A DNA stretch of 64,000 nucleotides from Methylorubrum rhodesianum (GTDB taxonomy: Bacteria; Pseudomonadota; Alphaproteobacteria; Rhizobiales; Beijerinckiaceae): the NCBI RefSeq assembly GCF_014199985.1, contig NZ_JACHOS010000013.1, positions 111,543 to 175,542 on the forward strand, read 5' to 3'. The notes beneath the pieces were generated by a model. It did no database searches. It saw only the letters and a list, made by a program, of their open reading frames with translations, and was not told the DNA's origin. The position numbers were made by a program, and so were the translations under genes. Below, one piece after another: positions 20,408-28,388 of this stretch (positions within the stretch are counted from its first letter, which is position 1; each line of letters starts with the position of its first letter).

Positions 20408-21676
20408 CTACACCTCCAGCCGGGCGCGCCGGACGAGCGGTCGCGCGAACAGTTCGGCAAGGTCGCCCGCCTGCTCGTAGCCCTGGATCGGCGTGAACAG
20501 CAGCTCGATCGACCACTTCGTGGTCAGCCCCTCCGCCTCCAGCGGGTTGGCGAGGCCGAGGCCGCACACCGTCAGGTCCGGCCGCGCTGCCCGGCAGCGG
20601 TCGAGACCGTCATCGAGGCTCTGGCCCTCCACCACCGGCGTCCCGCCGGGAAGCCAGTCGATCTCCGCGGCGAGGTGGGCGCGATGGAGGTAGGGCGTGC
20701 CGATCTCGATCAGCTCCACGCCCATCTCCCGCGCCAGGAAGCGGGCGAGCGGCACTTCGAGCTGCGAATCGGGGAAGAAGAACACCCGCTTCCCGGCGAG
20801 CTTTTCGGCGTGGGCCGCCAGTGCCTGACGCGCCCGGCGAAGGCCCGGCGCCGTCACCGTCTCAAAGCGCCGCCCATCGACGCCGAACGCCTCGGCCGCC
20901 GCGTGAAGCCAAGCGGTCGTCCCCTCCGCGCCGAGGGGAAACGGAGCGGCGATCCGGTGGGCGCCGCGTTCCTCCAGGGCCCGGGCGGTGTCAGCGAGGA
21001 AGGGCTGGGCGAGGAGGAAGCGCGTGCCGCGTCCGACCGCCGGCATCTGATCGGCTCGCCGCGCCGGCAGGAACCGTGCGGCGATGCCGAGATCGGAGAA
21101 CAGTCGCGTGAACTGGTCCTCGACCACGTCGGCGAGCGCGCCGACGACGAGCAGGTCCCGCGTCGCGGCCGTTTCGGGAAGAGCGGGCACCAGCGCCGCG
21201 AGGCAGGCATCCTCGCCCTGAGTGAAGGTCGTCTCGATGCCCGAGCCCGAGTAATTGAGCACGCGCACGGCGGGAGCCAGCCGCTGCGACAGCCGCAGGG
21301 CCGCCCGCGACAGGTCGAGCTTGATCACCTCGGAAGGACAGGATCCGACGAGGAACAGCAGCCGGATGTCCGGTCGCCGCTCGATCAACCGCGTCACGAC
21401 CCGGTCGAGCTCCTCGTTCATGTCGGCGAGACCGGCCAGATCGCGCTCGTCGATGATGGCGGTGGCGAAGCGCGGTTCGGCGAAGATCATCACGCCCGCC
21501 GCCGATTGGATCAGGTGGGCGCAGGTGCGCGAGCCGACGACGAGGAAGAACGCGTCCTGGATCTTCCGGTGTAACCAGACGATGCCGGTCAGGCCGCAGA
21601 ACACCGCTCTCTGCCCACGCTCGGCGCGGACGGCGACGCCGCATTCCGTTGCGGCGATGGGCGCGTGGGCGTTCAC
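20408..21676 (-). CDS. bchN: Dark-operative protochlorophyllide reductase subunit N
   Basis: BchN, with BchB, holds the NB 4Fe-4S cluster and binds protochlorophyllide. From the GTG at 21676 (VNAHAPIAATECG) it has 422 residues, the family length. The three cluster cysteines are visible: Cys27 (VFCGLTGI), Cys52 (SRTCAHLIQSA) and Cys113 (LVGSCPSEVI). The GTG overlaps the bchF stop as GTGA, which supports this start over the open frame upstream. This is the second gene of the bchF-initiated superoperon. Confidence 0.96.
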   Translation of the reverse strand: MNAHAPIAATECGVAVRAERGQRAVFCGLTGIVWLHRKIQDAFFLVVGSRTCAHLIQSAAGVMIFAEPRFATAIIDERDLAGLADMNEELDRVVTRLIERRPDIRLLFLVGSCPSEVIKLDLSRAALRLSQRLAPAVRVLNYSGSGIETTFTQGEDACLAALVPALPETAATRDLLVVGALADVVEDQFTRLFSDLGIAARFLPARRADQMPAVGRGTRFLLAQPFLADTARALEERGAHRIAAPFPLGAEGTTAWLHAAAEAFGVDGRRFETVTAPGLRRARQALAAHAEKLAGKRVFFFPDSQLEVPLARFLAREMGVELIEIGTPYLHRAHLAAEIDWLPGGTPVVEGQSLDDGLDRCRAARPDLTVCGLGLANPLEAEGLTTKWSIELLFTPIQGYEQAGDLAELFARPLVRRARLEV

Positions 21677-22176
21677 CGTGTGGCCCCCGCTGCGAGGGCG
21701 AGGGGGGCTGGCGCCTCGAGCCGAGCCGCCCGGAGCTTCAGGAGGAACTGGCCGGCATTGATGAGGTAGGCGGCATAGGCGGCCAGAGCGAGGACCATTA
21801 ATCCGGGCGTGCCGAGCCAACCGAGGCCCAGTGCGGCGAGATAGGCCGTGTGCAGCGCCAGCACGAGCATGCTGAACACGTCCTCCCAGAAGAAGGCCGG
21901 CGCGAACAGGTAGCGGCCGAACACGACCTTCTCCCAGATCGAGCCCGTCACCATGATCGCGTAAAGAAGTAGGGTCTTGGCGACGACGGAAGCGTTGGCG
22001 AACTCCGCCCCCTCCCCCGTCGCGAGCGTGCGCAGGACGAGGCCGAGGCTCACGAGGAAGACGACGAACTGCAGCGGGGCCAGCACCCCCTGCACGAGTG
22101 TCCAGGGCGAGGCATCGCGCCGTTGGCGTTCGGCGCTCGTGTAGAGCGGTCTGTGCCGGCCCTGGCGCTGACGCAT
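21673..22176 (-). CDS. bchF: 2-vinyl bacteriochlorophyllide hydratase
   Basis: BchF hydrates the C3 vinyl group to hydroxyethyl, which later becomes the acetyl group of bacteriochlorophyll a. The 167-residue membrane protein has about four spans, with the typical RPLYTSAERQRRDASPWTLVQGVLAPLQF N-terminus and the GSIWEKVVFGRYLFAPAFFWEDVFSMLVLALHTAY core. The ATG at 22176 follows a GAGGG ribosome binding site by 8 bases. It is the first gene of the superoperon, so its promoter at about 22233-22262 controls fourteen genes. Confidence 0.95.
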   Translation of the reverse strand: MRQRQGRHRPLYTSAERQRRDASPWTLVQGVLAPLQFVVFLVSLGLVLRTLATGEGAEFANASVVAKTLLLYAIMVTGSIWEKVVFGRYLFAPAFFWEDVFSMLVLALHTAYLAALGLGWLGTPGLMVLALAAYAAYLINAGQFLLKLRAARLEAPAPLALAAGATR

Positions 22177-22232
22177 GGCGTCGGCCCTCGCTCGCTTCCC
22201 GGTCCCGTTTCGCGGAACCCCGATTGCAGTGG

Positions 22233-22262
22233 AGCCTAGGCCTGGCCGGCAGAAACTGTCAA
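22233..22262 (-). promoter_or_regulatory. Candidate sigma-70 type promoter of the bchF superoperon
   Basis: On the minus strand TTGACA (22262-22257) is followed after 18 bases by TAGGCT (22238-22233). The -35 is consensus; the -10 is weak. The -35 is embedded in a PpsR-type palindrome, as is common for repressed photosynthesis promoters. The implied transcript start is about 50 bases before bchF. Confidence 0.5.
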
Positions 22263-22290
22263 TCCAAGTTGACGTTCTCTCAAGATGACA
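22257..22290. promoter_or_regulatory. Two overlapping PpsR/CrtJ-type operator boxes
   Basis: The PpsR/CrtJ consensus is TGT-N12-ACA. Here 22257-22274 reads TGTCAATCCAAGTTGACG (TGT-N12-ACG, nearly palindromic TGTCAA...TTGACG), and 22273-22290 reads CGT-N12-ACA. Each has one changed half-site base, and they overlap by two bases. They cover the -35 of the bchF promoter and lie between divergent bchF and ppaA, so autoregulation of the regulatory genes is possible (inference). Confidence 0.6.
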
Positions 22291-22383
22291 TTTCTCGGCG
22301 TCCGGAGCGAGGCCGGGGATTGCCAATCGTCGGCGGAAGCGTATCGTTGGGCTACACGCGTCCGTTGCTTTCGGCGGGGCATA

Positions 22384-22399
22384 GCGCATTAAAATGCGC
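22384..22399. promoter_or_regulatory. Perfect inverted repeat upstream of ppaA
   Basis: GCGCATT-AA-AATGCGC is a 7-bp perfect inverted repeat with a 2-base centre, ending 37 bases before the ppaA ATG. The tight centre fits a dimeric protein operator better than an RNA hairpin. The binding protein is unknown. Confidence 0.4.
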
Positions 22400-22435
22400 C
22401 TTTCCCCATTGATCCGCATCCTCGGGGAGGCGCCC

Positions 22436-23323
22436 ATGGGTGAGTGGAGGCATTTCGGCGAGCGGTTCGAATTCCCTACGGTCGCACCGGATTGCGGTGC
22501 CCTAGGGGAGCCGCTGGAGAACTCGGCCCTCGACGACCAGCCCGGCGGGGCGCTGATGCGCGGTCAGCTCGCAAGCGTTGTCGAGGCGGAGATTCTGCCC
22601 CGACTCATGCTCGCCCACCGCCTCCGGACCCATCCGCGCGGTCCGGTTTCGAGCGCCCAGCCGAAACAGGAGGAGATCCAGCGCCTCTGCGCGCTGTTGC
22701 TCGCCCGCACCGATACCGACCTCGCTGCGCATCTTCTGGCCCTGCTCGATGCCGGGCTGACGCTCGAAGGCGTGCTGGTCGAGTTGCTCGCCCCCGTGGC
22801 CCGTCACCTCGGGCAGCTCTGGGAAGACGATGCGTGTGACTTCGTGGACGTGACCCTCGCCCTGGGGCGGCTTCAGGCGGCGACGCGGGATCTGTGCGCG
22901 AGATTGGAGGACGACGGCGCCGATCCGGCGGGTCGTAGTATCCTCCTGCTGCCGTGCCCCGGCGAGACCCACGTGTTCTGCCTGTCGCTGGTGGCGACCA
23001 TCTTCCGCGAGGCGGGATGGGACGTGACCACCGCGGGCGTGCGATCGGATTACGGTCCCGAGGAGCTCGTCCGGTCGGAATGGTTCGACGTCGCCGGTCT
23101 GACGCTCTCCTGCGACGTGTTCCTCCCGGCCCTCGCGGATCTGATCCGACGCCTGCGCGTCGCCTCGCGCAATCCGCGGCTGAAGGTTCTGGTCGGAGGG
23201 CCCTATTTCGTCAGGAACCCGGCCCATGTGCGCCTCGTGGGCGCGGACGGCACCGCGGAAGATGGGCGCCTTGCACCGCTCATCGCGGAAAGCTTGCTTG
23301 AAATGCGATCGCGAGCCTGTTGA
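22436..23323 (+). CDS. ppaA: PpaA/AerR-type cobalamin-binding antirepressor
   Basis: PpaA/AerR proteins bind B12 and antagonise the repressor PpsR/CrtJ in response to light or oxygen. The 295-residue protein has a helical half (about 60-160; EEIQRLCALLLARTDTDLAAHLLALLDAGLTLEGVLVELLAPVARHLGQLW) and a Rossmann-like B12 half beginning SILLLPCPGETHVFC. The probable axial ligand is His179 in GETHVFC, replacing the classic DxHxxG. The ATG at 22436 has GGGAGG 5 bases upstream, which is better than an in-frame ATG at 22394. It is followed by ppsR after 27 bases, the standard aerR-crtJ order. Confidence 0.9.
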   Translation: MGEWRHFGERFEFPTVAPDCGALGEPLENSALDDQPGGALMRGQLASVVEAEILPRLMLAHRLRTHPRGPVSSAQPKQEEIQRLCALLLARTDTDLAAHLLALLDAGLTLEGVLVELLAPVARHLGQLWEDDACDFVDVTLALGRLQAATRDLCARLEDDGADPAGRSILLLPCPGETHVFCLSLVATIFREAGWDVTTAGVRSDYGPEELVRSEWFDVAGLTLSCDVFLPALADLIRRLRVASRNPRLKVLVGGPYFVRNPAHVRLVGADGTAEDGRLAPLIAESLLEMRSRAC

Positions 23324-23350
23324 TAAGGGCGCTTTCCGCGCCATCACGAA

Positions 23351-24814
23351 GTGTTGACCTTGAGCAGCTTGGCGAGCCCCACTCCCCGGCGCCCTTCCCC
23401 GGCGCTGCAACAGGCGGCCGGCCTCCTCGACGGAGAGGCGGCCGGACTGCTGATTGCGGCGACGTCCGATCTCTCTCTCGTGGTCGATGAGCGCGGCATC
23501 ATCCGCGACACGAGTGCGGGCCGCGCCGATCTCGAGGGGCAGGGAATCGAATCCTGGCTCGGACGGCCCTGGATCGACACGGTGACCGTCGAGAGCCGGC
23601 CGAAGATCGACGCGCTGCTGCGCGACGCGGCACCCGGCACCATCACTCGCTGGCGGCAGGTCAACCATCCCTCCCCCACCGGCACCGATCTGCCGATCCG
23701 CTACGCCACCCTCAGGCCGCAGAAGGACGGACCGATCATCGTGGTCGGACAGGACCTTCGGGCGACCGCCGCGCTGCAGCGGCGGCTGGCCGAGGCCCAG
23801 CAGGCGCTGGAGCGTGACTACGACCGCCTGCGTACGGCTGAGACCCGCTACAAGCTTCTTTTCCAACTCTCCGGCGAGCCCGTGCTGGTGGTCGATGCGG
23901 GCACGCGGCGCGTGACGGAGATCAATCCGGCAGCGATGCGGCTGCTCGGCCGCTCGCAGAAGCGCGTCGTCGGGCAGGATGCCGCCGACCTGTTCGATTC
24001 GGGAAGCCTGCGGGAGCTCGAGACCCTGTTCGCGGGCCTCCGCGTGACCGGGCAGGCAGCCGACCTCGTCGTGCCGCTGACCGGCGGCCGGGGCGATGTC
24101 CGCGTTTCCGCCTCCCTGTTCCGCGGCGAGGGTACGACCTCGGTGCTGGTGCGCCTCGCCCCGCTGGCCCCCGTCACGCCCGAACGTGTCGAGTTCGGCG
24201 GCGGCGCGCTCGATATCATCCAGCGGATGCCGGAAGGCTTCGTCGTCACGGACGCCGCGCGCCGGATTCTCACCGCCAATACCGCCTTCCTCGACCTCAC
24301 CCAGCATGCCACCGAGGAGCAGGTGCGGGGCCGGACGTTGGACAACTGGCTCGGCCGCGAGGAGACCGAGGCGCTCGCGCTGTTCGCACTGCTGCGCGAT
24401 CACGGCTCGGTGCGCCACTTCCCGACCGCGATGCGCGGCCAATACGGGTCGGTCGAGGAGGTGGAGATTGCCGCCGTCGCCACTGCTCACGCCGAGCAGC
24501 CCTGTTTCGGCTTCACGGTCCGTGCCACGCCGCGGCGAGCGGCCCCGGTCCATACGGGCGGCGGCATGCACGACCTCCCCCGCTCGGTCGAGCAAATGAC
24601 GGAGCTGGTGGGACGCGTCTCGATGAAAGCTCTCGTGCGCGAGACGACCGATCTGATCGAGAAGCTGTGCATCGAGGCGGCTCTGCGAATCACCCGCGAC
24701 AACCGCGCTTCCGCCGCGGAGATGCTGGGTCTGAGCCGGCAGGGGCTCTACGCCAAGATGCGCCGTTACGGCGTCGGCGATCTCGATGCGAACGACCCTG
24801 AGTTGATGCCCTAG
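23351..24814 (+). CDS. ppsR: Transcriptional regulator PpsR/CrtJ
   Basis: PpsR is the aerobic repressor of bacteriochlorophyll, carotenoid and antenna genes. The 487-residue protein shows an N-terminal PAS domain (about 30-130), a coiled linker (QRRLAEAQQALERDYDRLRTAETRYKLLFQLS) and two further PAS domains (about 175-290 and 300-400). A Fis-type helix-turn-helix closes it at 437-475 (LCIEAALRITRDNRASAAEMLGLSRQGLYAKMRRYGV). Only two cysteines occur, Cys385 and Cys440; Cys440 corresponds to the conserved HTH cysteine, while the interdomain cysteine near residue 250 of Rhodobacter PpsR is absent. The GTG at 23351 is the apparent start; a TTG one codon later is possible. Confidence 0.93.
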   Translation: MLTLSSLASPTPRRPSPALQQAAGLLDGEAAGLLIAATSDLSLVVDERGIIRDTSAGRADLEGQGIESWLGRPWIDTVTVESRPKIDALLRDAAPGTITRWRQVNHPSPTGTDLPIRYATLRPQKDGPIIVVGQDLRATAALQRRLAEAQQALERDYDRLRTAETRYKLLFQLSGEPVLVVDAGTRRVTEINPAAMRLLGRSQKRVVGQDAADLFDSGSLRELETLFAGLRVTGQAADLVVPLTGGRGDVRVSASLFRGEGTTSVLVRLAPLAPVTPERVEFGGGALDIIQRMPEGFVVTDAARRILTANTAFLDLTQHATEEQVRGRTLDNWLGREETEALALFALLRDHGSVRHFPTAMRGQYGSVEEVEIAAVATAHAEQPCFGFTVRATPRRAAPVHTGGGMHDLPRSVEQMTELVGRVSMKALVRETTDLIEKLCIEAALRITRDNRASAAEMLGLSRQGLYAKMRRYGVGDLDANDPELMP

Positions 24815-24835
24815 CATGTGGCCTCGTTTTCATGA

Positions 24836-24856
24836 AATATAATGCAATTTTATATT
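24836..24856. promoter_or_regulatory. AT-rich inverted repeat in the ppsR-bchG gap
   Basis: AATATAA (24836-24842) and TTATATT (24850-24856) form a 7-bp inverted repeat in an AT-rich patch within very GC-rich sequence. It lies 35 bases upstream of the PpsR box of bchG. It may act as an UP-like or regulator-binding element; a terminator for ppsR is less likely because the stem is AT only. Confidence 0.35.
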
Positions 24857-24890
24857 CTTTGTCGGCGAAACCGATTTTGTCTCACGCGAG

Positions 24891-24908
24891 TGTAAAGTCT
24901 GATTGACA
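24891..24908 (+). promoter_or_regulatory. Perfect PpsR/CrtJ box overlapping the bchG -35
   Basis: The sequence TGT-N12-ACA matches the consensus exactly at 24891-24908. Its last six bases are TTGACA (24903-24908), a consensus -35. With a 17-18 base spacer the -10 would be CTAGCT/TAGCTT at 24926-24932, very close to the ATG at 24939. Repression by blocking RNA polymerase is the natural reading. Confidence 0.7.
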
Positions 24909-24938
24909 CTTGTCGTGCCGGGCCGCTAGCTTCCAGGC

Positions 24939-25826
24939 ATGGCAACGCCCGCACCGAGCGCCGTCGTCGAGCTCCTCAAGCCGATCACATGGTTCGCGCC
25001 GATGTGGGCCTTCGGTTGCGGGGTGATCTCGTCCGGTCAGGCGCCGTCCGGACAATGGTTCGTCATCGCCGCCGGCGTGGTCCTGGCCGGGCCCCTGGTC
25101 TGCGCCACGAGCCAGGCCGCCAACGATTGGTTCGACCGCCACGTCGACGCCATCAACGAGCCGAACCGCCCGATTCCGTCGGGGCGCATTCCCGGACGGT
25201 GGGGCCTCTATCTCGCCGCCGGCTGGACGATCCTGTCGCTGGTCGTCGCCGCGATGCTCGGACCTTGGATCCTCGGCGCTGCCCTGTTCGGCCTCGTGCT
25301 GGCCTGGATCTATTCCGCGCCGCCGCTCCGGCTCAAGCGCAACGGCTGGTGGGGCAACTCGGCGGTTGCCCTCTGTTACGAGGGATTGCCCTGGTTCACG
25401 GGCGCGGCAGTGATGGCCGCGTCGATGCCGGACCGGCACGTGCTCCTCGTTGCCCTGCTCTACTCCGTCGGCGCCCACGGCATCATGACCCTCAACGACT
25501 TCAAGTCTGTTGAGGGAGACCGGGCAATGGGCCTGCGCTCGCTGCCGGTGCAGCTCGGCTCCGATCGGGCCGCGCGCTTCGCCTGCCTGGTCATGGCCCT
25601 GCCGCAGGTGGTCGTGGTGGCGCTCCTCTTCCATTGGGAGCGCACCTGGCATGCCGGGCTGGTCGCCGCCCTGCTCGCAGGGCAGCTCGCCCTGATGCTG
25701 CACTTCCTGAAGGCGCCCCGGTCCCGCGCCGCCTGGTACAACGGTACCGGCACGACGCTCTACGTCCTCGGCATGCTGGCCTCGGCTTTCGCCCTGCGTC
25801 CACTCGTGCAAGGGCTGGCGCCATGA
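24939..25826 (+). CDS. bchG: Bacteriochlorophyll synthase (geranylgeranyl/phytyl transferase)
   Basis: BchG esterifies bacteriochlorophyllide a with geranylgeranyl diphosphate. It is a UbiA-superfamily prenyltransferase of 295 residues with about eight spans. The first Asp-rich motif is NDWFDRHVDAINEPNRPIPSGR (about 67-88) and the second is LNDFKSVEGDRAMGLRSLPV (about 185-205), both diagnostic for BchG/ChlG. The ATG at 24939 has no obvious Shine-Dalgarno sequence, and the inferred promoter places the transcript start almost at the ATG, suggesting a leaderless mRNA. It overlaps the next gene (ATGA). Confidence 0.95.
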   Translation: MATPAPSAVVELLKPITWFAPMWAFGCGVISSGQAPSGQWFVIAAGVVLAGPLVCATSQAANDWFDRHVDAINEPNRPIPSGRIPGRWGLYLAAGWTILSLVVAAMLGPWILGAALFGLVLAWIYSAPPLRLKRNGWWGNSAVALCYEGLPWFTGAAVMAASMPDRHVLLVALLYSVGAHGIMTLNDFKSVEGDRAMGLRSLPVQLGSDRAARFACLVMALPQVVVVALLFHWERTWHAGLVAALLAGQLALMLHFLKAPRSRAAWYNGTGTTLYVLGMLASAFALRPLVQGLAP

Positions 25827-27190
25827 CCCGCGCCGTCCCTGCCTTCCCGCCATCCTTCTCGTGGATCCAGATCGTCCGGCTCGGGCTCGTCCAGACCGCC
25901 CTCGGAGCGGTCGTGGTTCTCATGACCTCCACCATCAACCGCGTCATGGTGGTGGAACTCGCCCTGCCGGCCATCGTGCCCGGCGGGCTCGTCGCCCTGC
26001 ACTACGCCACGCAGGTGCTGCGGCCCCGCTGGGGCTACGGCTCGGATGTCGGTGGTCGGCGCACGCCCTGGATCGTCGGCGGCATGGCCGCGCTCTGCCT
26101 CGGCGGTTTCGGCGCCGCGGCGGCGACCGCTCTCGCCGCGACGGACGTCGCGGCCGGGCTGGCGCTTGCGGTGCTGTCGTTCCTGCTCGTCGGCATGGGC
26201 GCGGGCGCGGCGGGCACCTCGCTCCTCGTGCTGCTCGCGACCGGGGTCGAGGCCAGGCGACGGGGCGCGGCGGCGACCATCGTCTGGGTGATGATGATCG
26301 CCGGCTTCGCCGTCACTGCGCCGCTCGCGGGGCACTTCCTCGATCCATTCTCCGGCGCCCGCCTCGTCGCCGTGTCGGGCACTGTTTCGTTGATCGCCTT
26401 CGCCGTGGCCGGGCTCGCGGTCGCCGGCATCGAGCCGATACGGACGACCTCCGCCGCCACGAGGCTTGCGGACAGGCCGCCGTTCCGCGCCGTGTTGGCC
26501 CAGGTGCTGGCTGAGCCCGCCGCGCGGCGCTTCACGCTGTTCATCTTCGTCTCCATGCTGGCCTACAGCGCGCAGGAGCTGATCCTCGAACCCTATGCCG
26601 GTCTCGTTTTCGCGATGACGCCGGGGGCGACGACCAAGCTCGCGGGCCTGCAGCACGGCGGCGTGCTCGCCGGCATGCTCTTCGTGGCCGGCGTCACCGT
26701 GTTCGTCGGCGGGCCGGTTCTGGGCTCCCTCAAGCTCTGGACGGCGGTCGGCTGCGCCCTCTCGGCGCTGGCGCTCGGGGCGATCGCCGGCGGCGGGCCG
26801 GTCGGACCGGATTTCCCGCTTCGGGCGGCGGTGGCGGGGCTCGGCTTCGGCAACGGGGTCTACGCCGTGGCGGCGATCGGCTCGATGATGGCGCTGGCCG
26901 GACGCGGCGGCGAGGCCGAGCGCGGCACCCGCATGGGCGTCTGGGGCGCGGCCCAAGGCGTCGCCTTCGGCGCAGGCGGCTTCCTCGGCACCCTGGCGGT
27001 CGATCTCGCCCGCCTCGTCGCGACGGAACCGGTCTACGCCTACGCCGCGGTCTTCGCGCTCGAAGGTGTCCTGTTCCTCGTTGCCCTGCTCATCAGTCTG
27101 AGCGTCCAGCACGTCACCGTCGGCCGTCGGCAGAACCCGCTGACCGAAACGGCCTCCTTCCAGCTCAACCCCGGATACGAGGCGAGGTAG
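25823..27190 (+). CDS. BCD-family (PucC/Bch2-type) membrane transporter
   Basis: This 455-residue twelve-span protein is paralogous to LhaA, sharing IQIVRLGLVQTALGAVVVLMTSTINRVMVVELALPAIVPGG and GYGSDVGGRRTPWIVGG. The family delivers or assembles bacteriochlorophyll into antenna complexes. Location between bchG and bchP is conserved in purple bacteria, where the gene is called orf428, bch2 or pucC-like. Its ATG overlaps the bchG stop (ATGA), and it ends 4 bases before bchP, so bchG-bch2-bchP-tspO is one unit. Confidence 0.88.
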   Translation: MTRAVPAFPPSFSWIQIVRLGLVQTALGAVVVLMTSTINRVMVVELALPAIVPGGLVALHYATQVLRPRWGYGSDVGGRRTPWIVGGMAALCLGGFGAAAATALAATDVAAGLALAVLSFLLVGMGAGAAGTSLLVLLATGVEARRRGAAATIVWVMMIAGFAVTAPLAGHFLDPFSGARLVAVSGTVSLIAFAVAGLAVAGIEPIRTTSAATRLADRPPFRAVLAQVLAEPAARRFTLFIFVSMLAYSAQELILEPYAGLVFAMTPGATTKLAGLQHGGVLAGMLFVAGVTVFVGGPVLGSLKLWTAVGCALSALALGAIAGGGPVGPDFPLRAAVAGLGFGNGVYAVAAIGSMMALAGRGGEAERGTRMGVWGAAQGVAFGAGGFLGTLAVDLARLVATEPVYAYAAVFALEGVLFLVALLISLSVQHVTVGRRQNPLTETASFQLNPGYEAR

Positions 27191-27194
27191 CGCC

Positions 27195-28388
27195 ATGGCC
27201 CACCACGACGCTTGCGAGATCTTCGACGTCGTGGTGGTGGGGGGCGGCCCGGCCGGAGCGACCGCGGCCGCGGATCTCGCCACGTCCGGACACCGCGTGC
27301 TGCTCCTCGACAAGGCCGGACGGATCAAGCCGTGCGGCGGCGCGATCCCGCCGCGGCTGATCCGCGACTTCGCGATTCCCGATGCGCTTCTGGTCGCTCG
27401 TATTCGCAGCGCCCGGATGGTGGCGCCGAGCGCGCGCCACGTCGACATGCCGGTCGGTGACGGCTTCGTCGGCATGGTCGATCGCGAGCATTTCGACCCC
27501 TATCTGCGGGAGCGGGCGGCGCTGGCCGGGGCGGAGCTGCGCGACGGCCTGTTCGAGCGCATCTCCCGCGACGCTCCGGGTTTCGCGACCGTGCATTACC
27601 GCTCCGACAAGGGGGCCGCGGATCATCGCGCCCGTGCGCGCCTCGTCATCGGTGCCGACGGGGCGACCTCCGCCGTGGGACGCGCCGAGATACCCGGGCA
27701 TGCCCGGATGCGGCAGGTCTTCGCCTATCACGAGATCATCCGGCGCCCGGCCGATGCCGCGCATGACGGGGCGCGCTGCGACGTCTACTATCAGGGCCGC
27801 CTGTCGCCGGATTTCTACGCCTGGATCTTTCCCCACGGCGAGACCGTGAGCGTCGGCACCGGCAGCGCCCGCAAAGGCTTCTCCTTACGCGGCGCGATCC
27901 GCGATCTGCGTGCGGGCACCGGCCTCGACGCCTGCGAGACGATCCGCCGTGAGGGCGCGCCGATCCCGCTCAAGCCGCTGCGGCGCTGGGACAACGGACG
28001 CGACGTGCTGCTCGCGGGCGACGCGGCGGGCGTCGTCGCACCGGCATCCGGCGAGGGCATCTACTACGCCATGCTCGGCGGCCGCCTCGCGGCCGAGGCG
28101 GCGAAGGCGTTCCTCGCCACCGACGATGCCCGGGCGCTGGCCGGCGCGCGCAAGCGCTTCATGCGGCTGCACGGGCGTGTCTTCTGGATCCTCGGGATGA
28201 TGCAGTGGGTCTGGTACCGCAGTGACGCCCTGCGCGAGCGCTTCGTCGCGATCTGCAAGGACCGGGACGTCCAGCAGCTCACCTGGGACGCCTACATGAA
28301 CAAGGAACTGGTCCGCGCGAAGCCAGCGGCTCATGCGCGAATCTTCTTCAAGGATCTCGCGCACCTGTTCCGCTGGGTCTCGCCGTGA
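27195..28388 (+). CDS. bchP: Geranylgeranyl reductase
   Basis: BchP reduces three double bonds of the geranylgeranyl tail to phytyl using NADPH. The 397-residue flavoprotein starts with an FAD-binding dinucleotide fold, FDVVVVGGGPAGATAAADLATSGHRVLLLDKAG (residues 9-41). It has the KPCGGAIPPRLI motif and the second FAD motif VLLAGDAAGVVAPASGEGIYYAMLGGRLAAEA. These match the geranylgeranyl reductase family. The neighbours BchG and the BCD transporter fit the terminal steps of pigment synthesis. Confidence 0.95.
   Translation: MAHHDACEIFDVVVVGGGPAGATAAADLATSGHRVLLLDKAGRIKPCGGAIPPRLIRDFAIPDALLVARIRSARMVAPSARHVDMPVGDGFVGMVDREHFDPYLRERAALAGAELRDGLFERISRDAPGFATVHYRSDKGAADHRARARLVIGADGATSAVGRAEIPGHARMRQVFAYHEIIRRPADAAHDGARCDVYYQGRLSPDFYAWIFPHGETVSVGTGSARKGFSLRGAIRDLRAGTGLDACETIRREGAPIPLKPLRRWDNGRDVLLAGDAAGVVAPASGEGIYYAMLGGRLAAEAAKAFLATDDARALAGARKRFMRLHGRVFWILGMMQWVWYRSDALRERFVAICKDRDVQQLTWDAYMNKELVRAKPAAHARIFFKDLAHLFRWVSP

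Noticed and set aside
24836..24856. ppsR terminator
   Set aside because: The inverted repeat is entirely AT and weak, and bchG promoter elements lie right after it, so a regulatory role was preferred.
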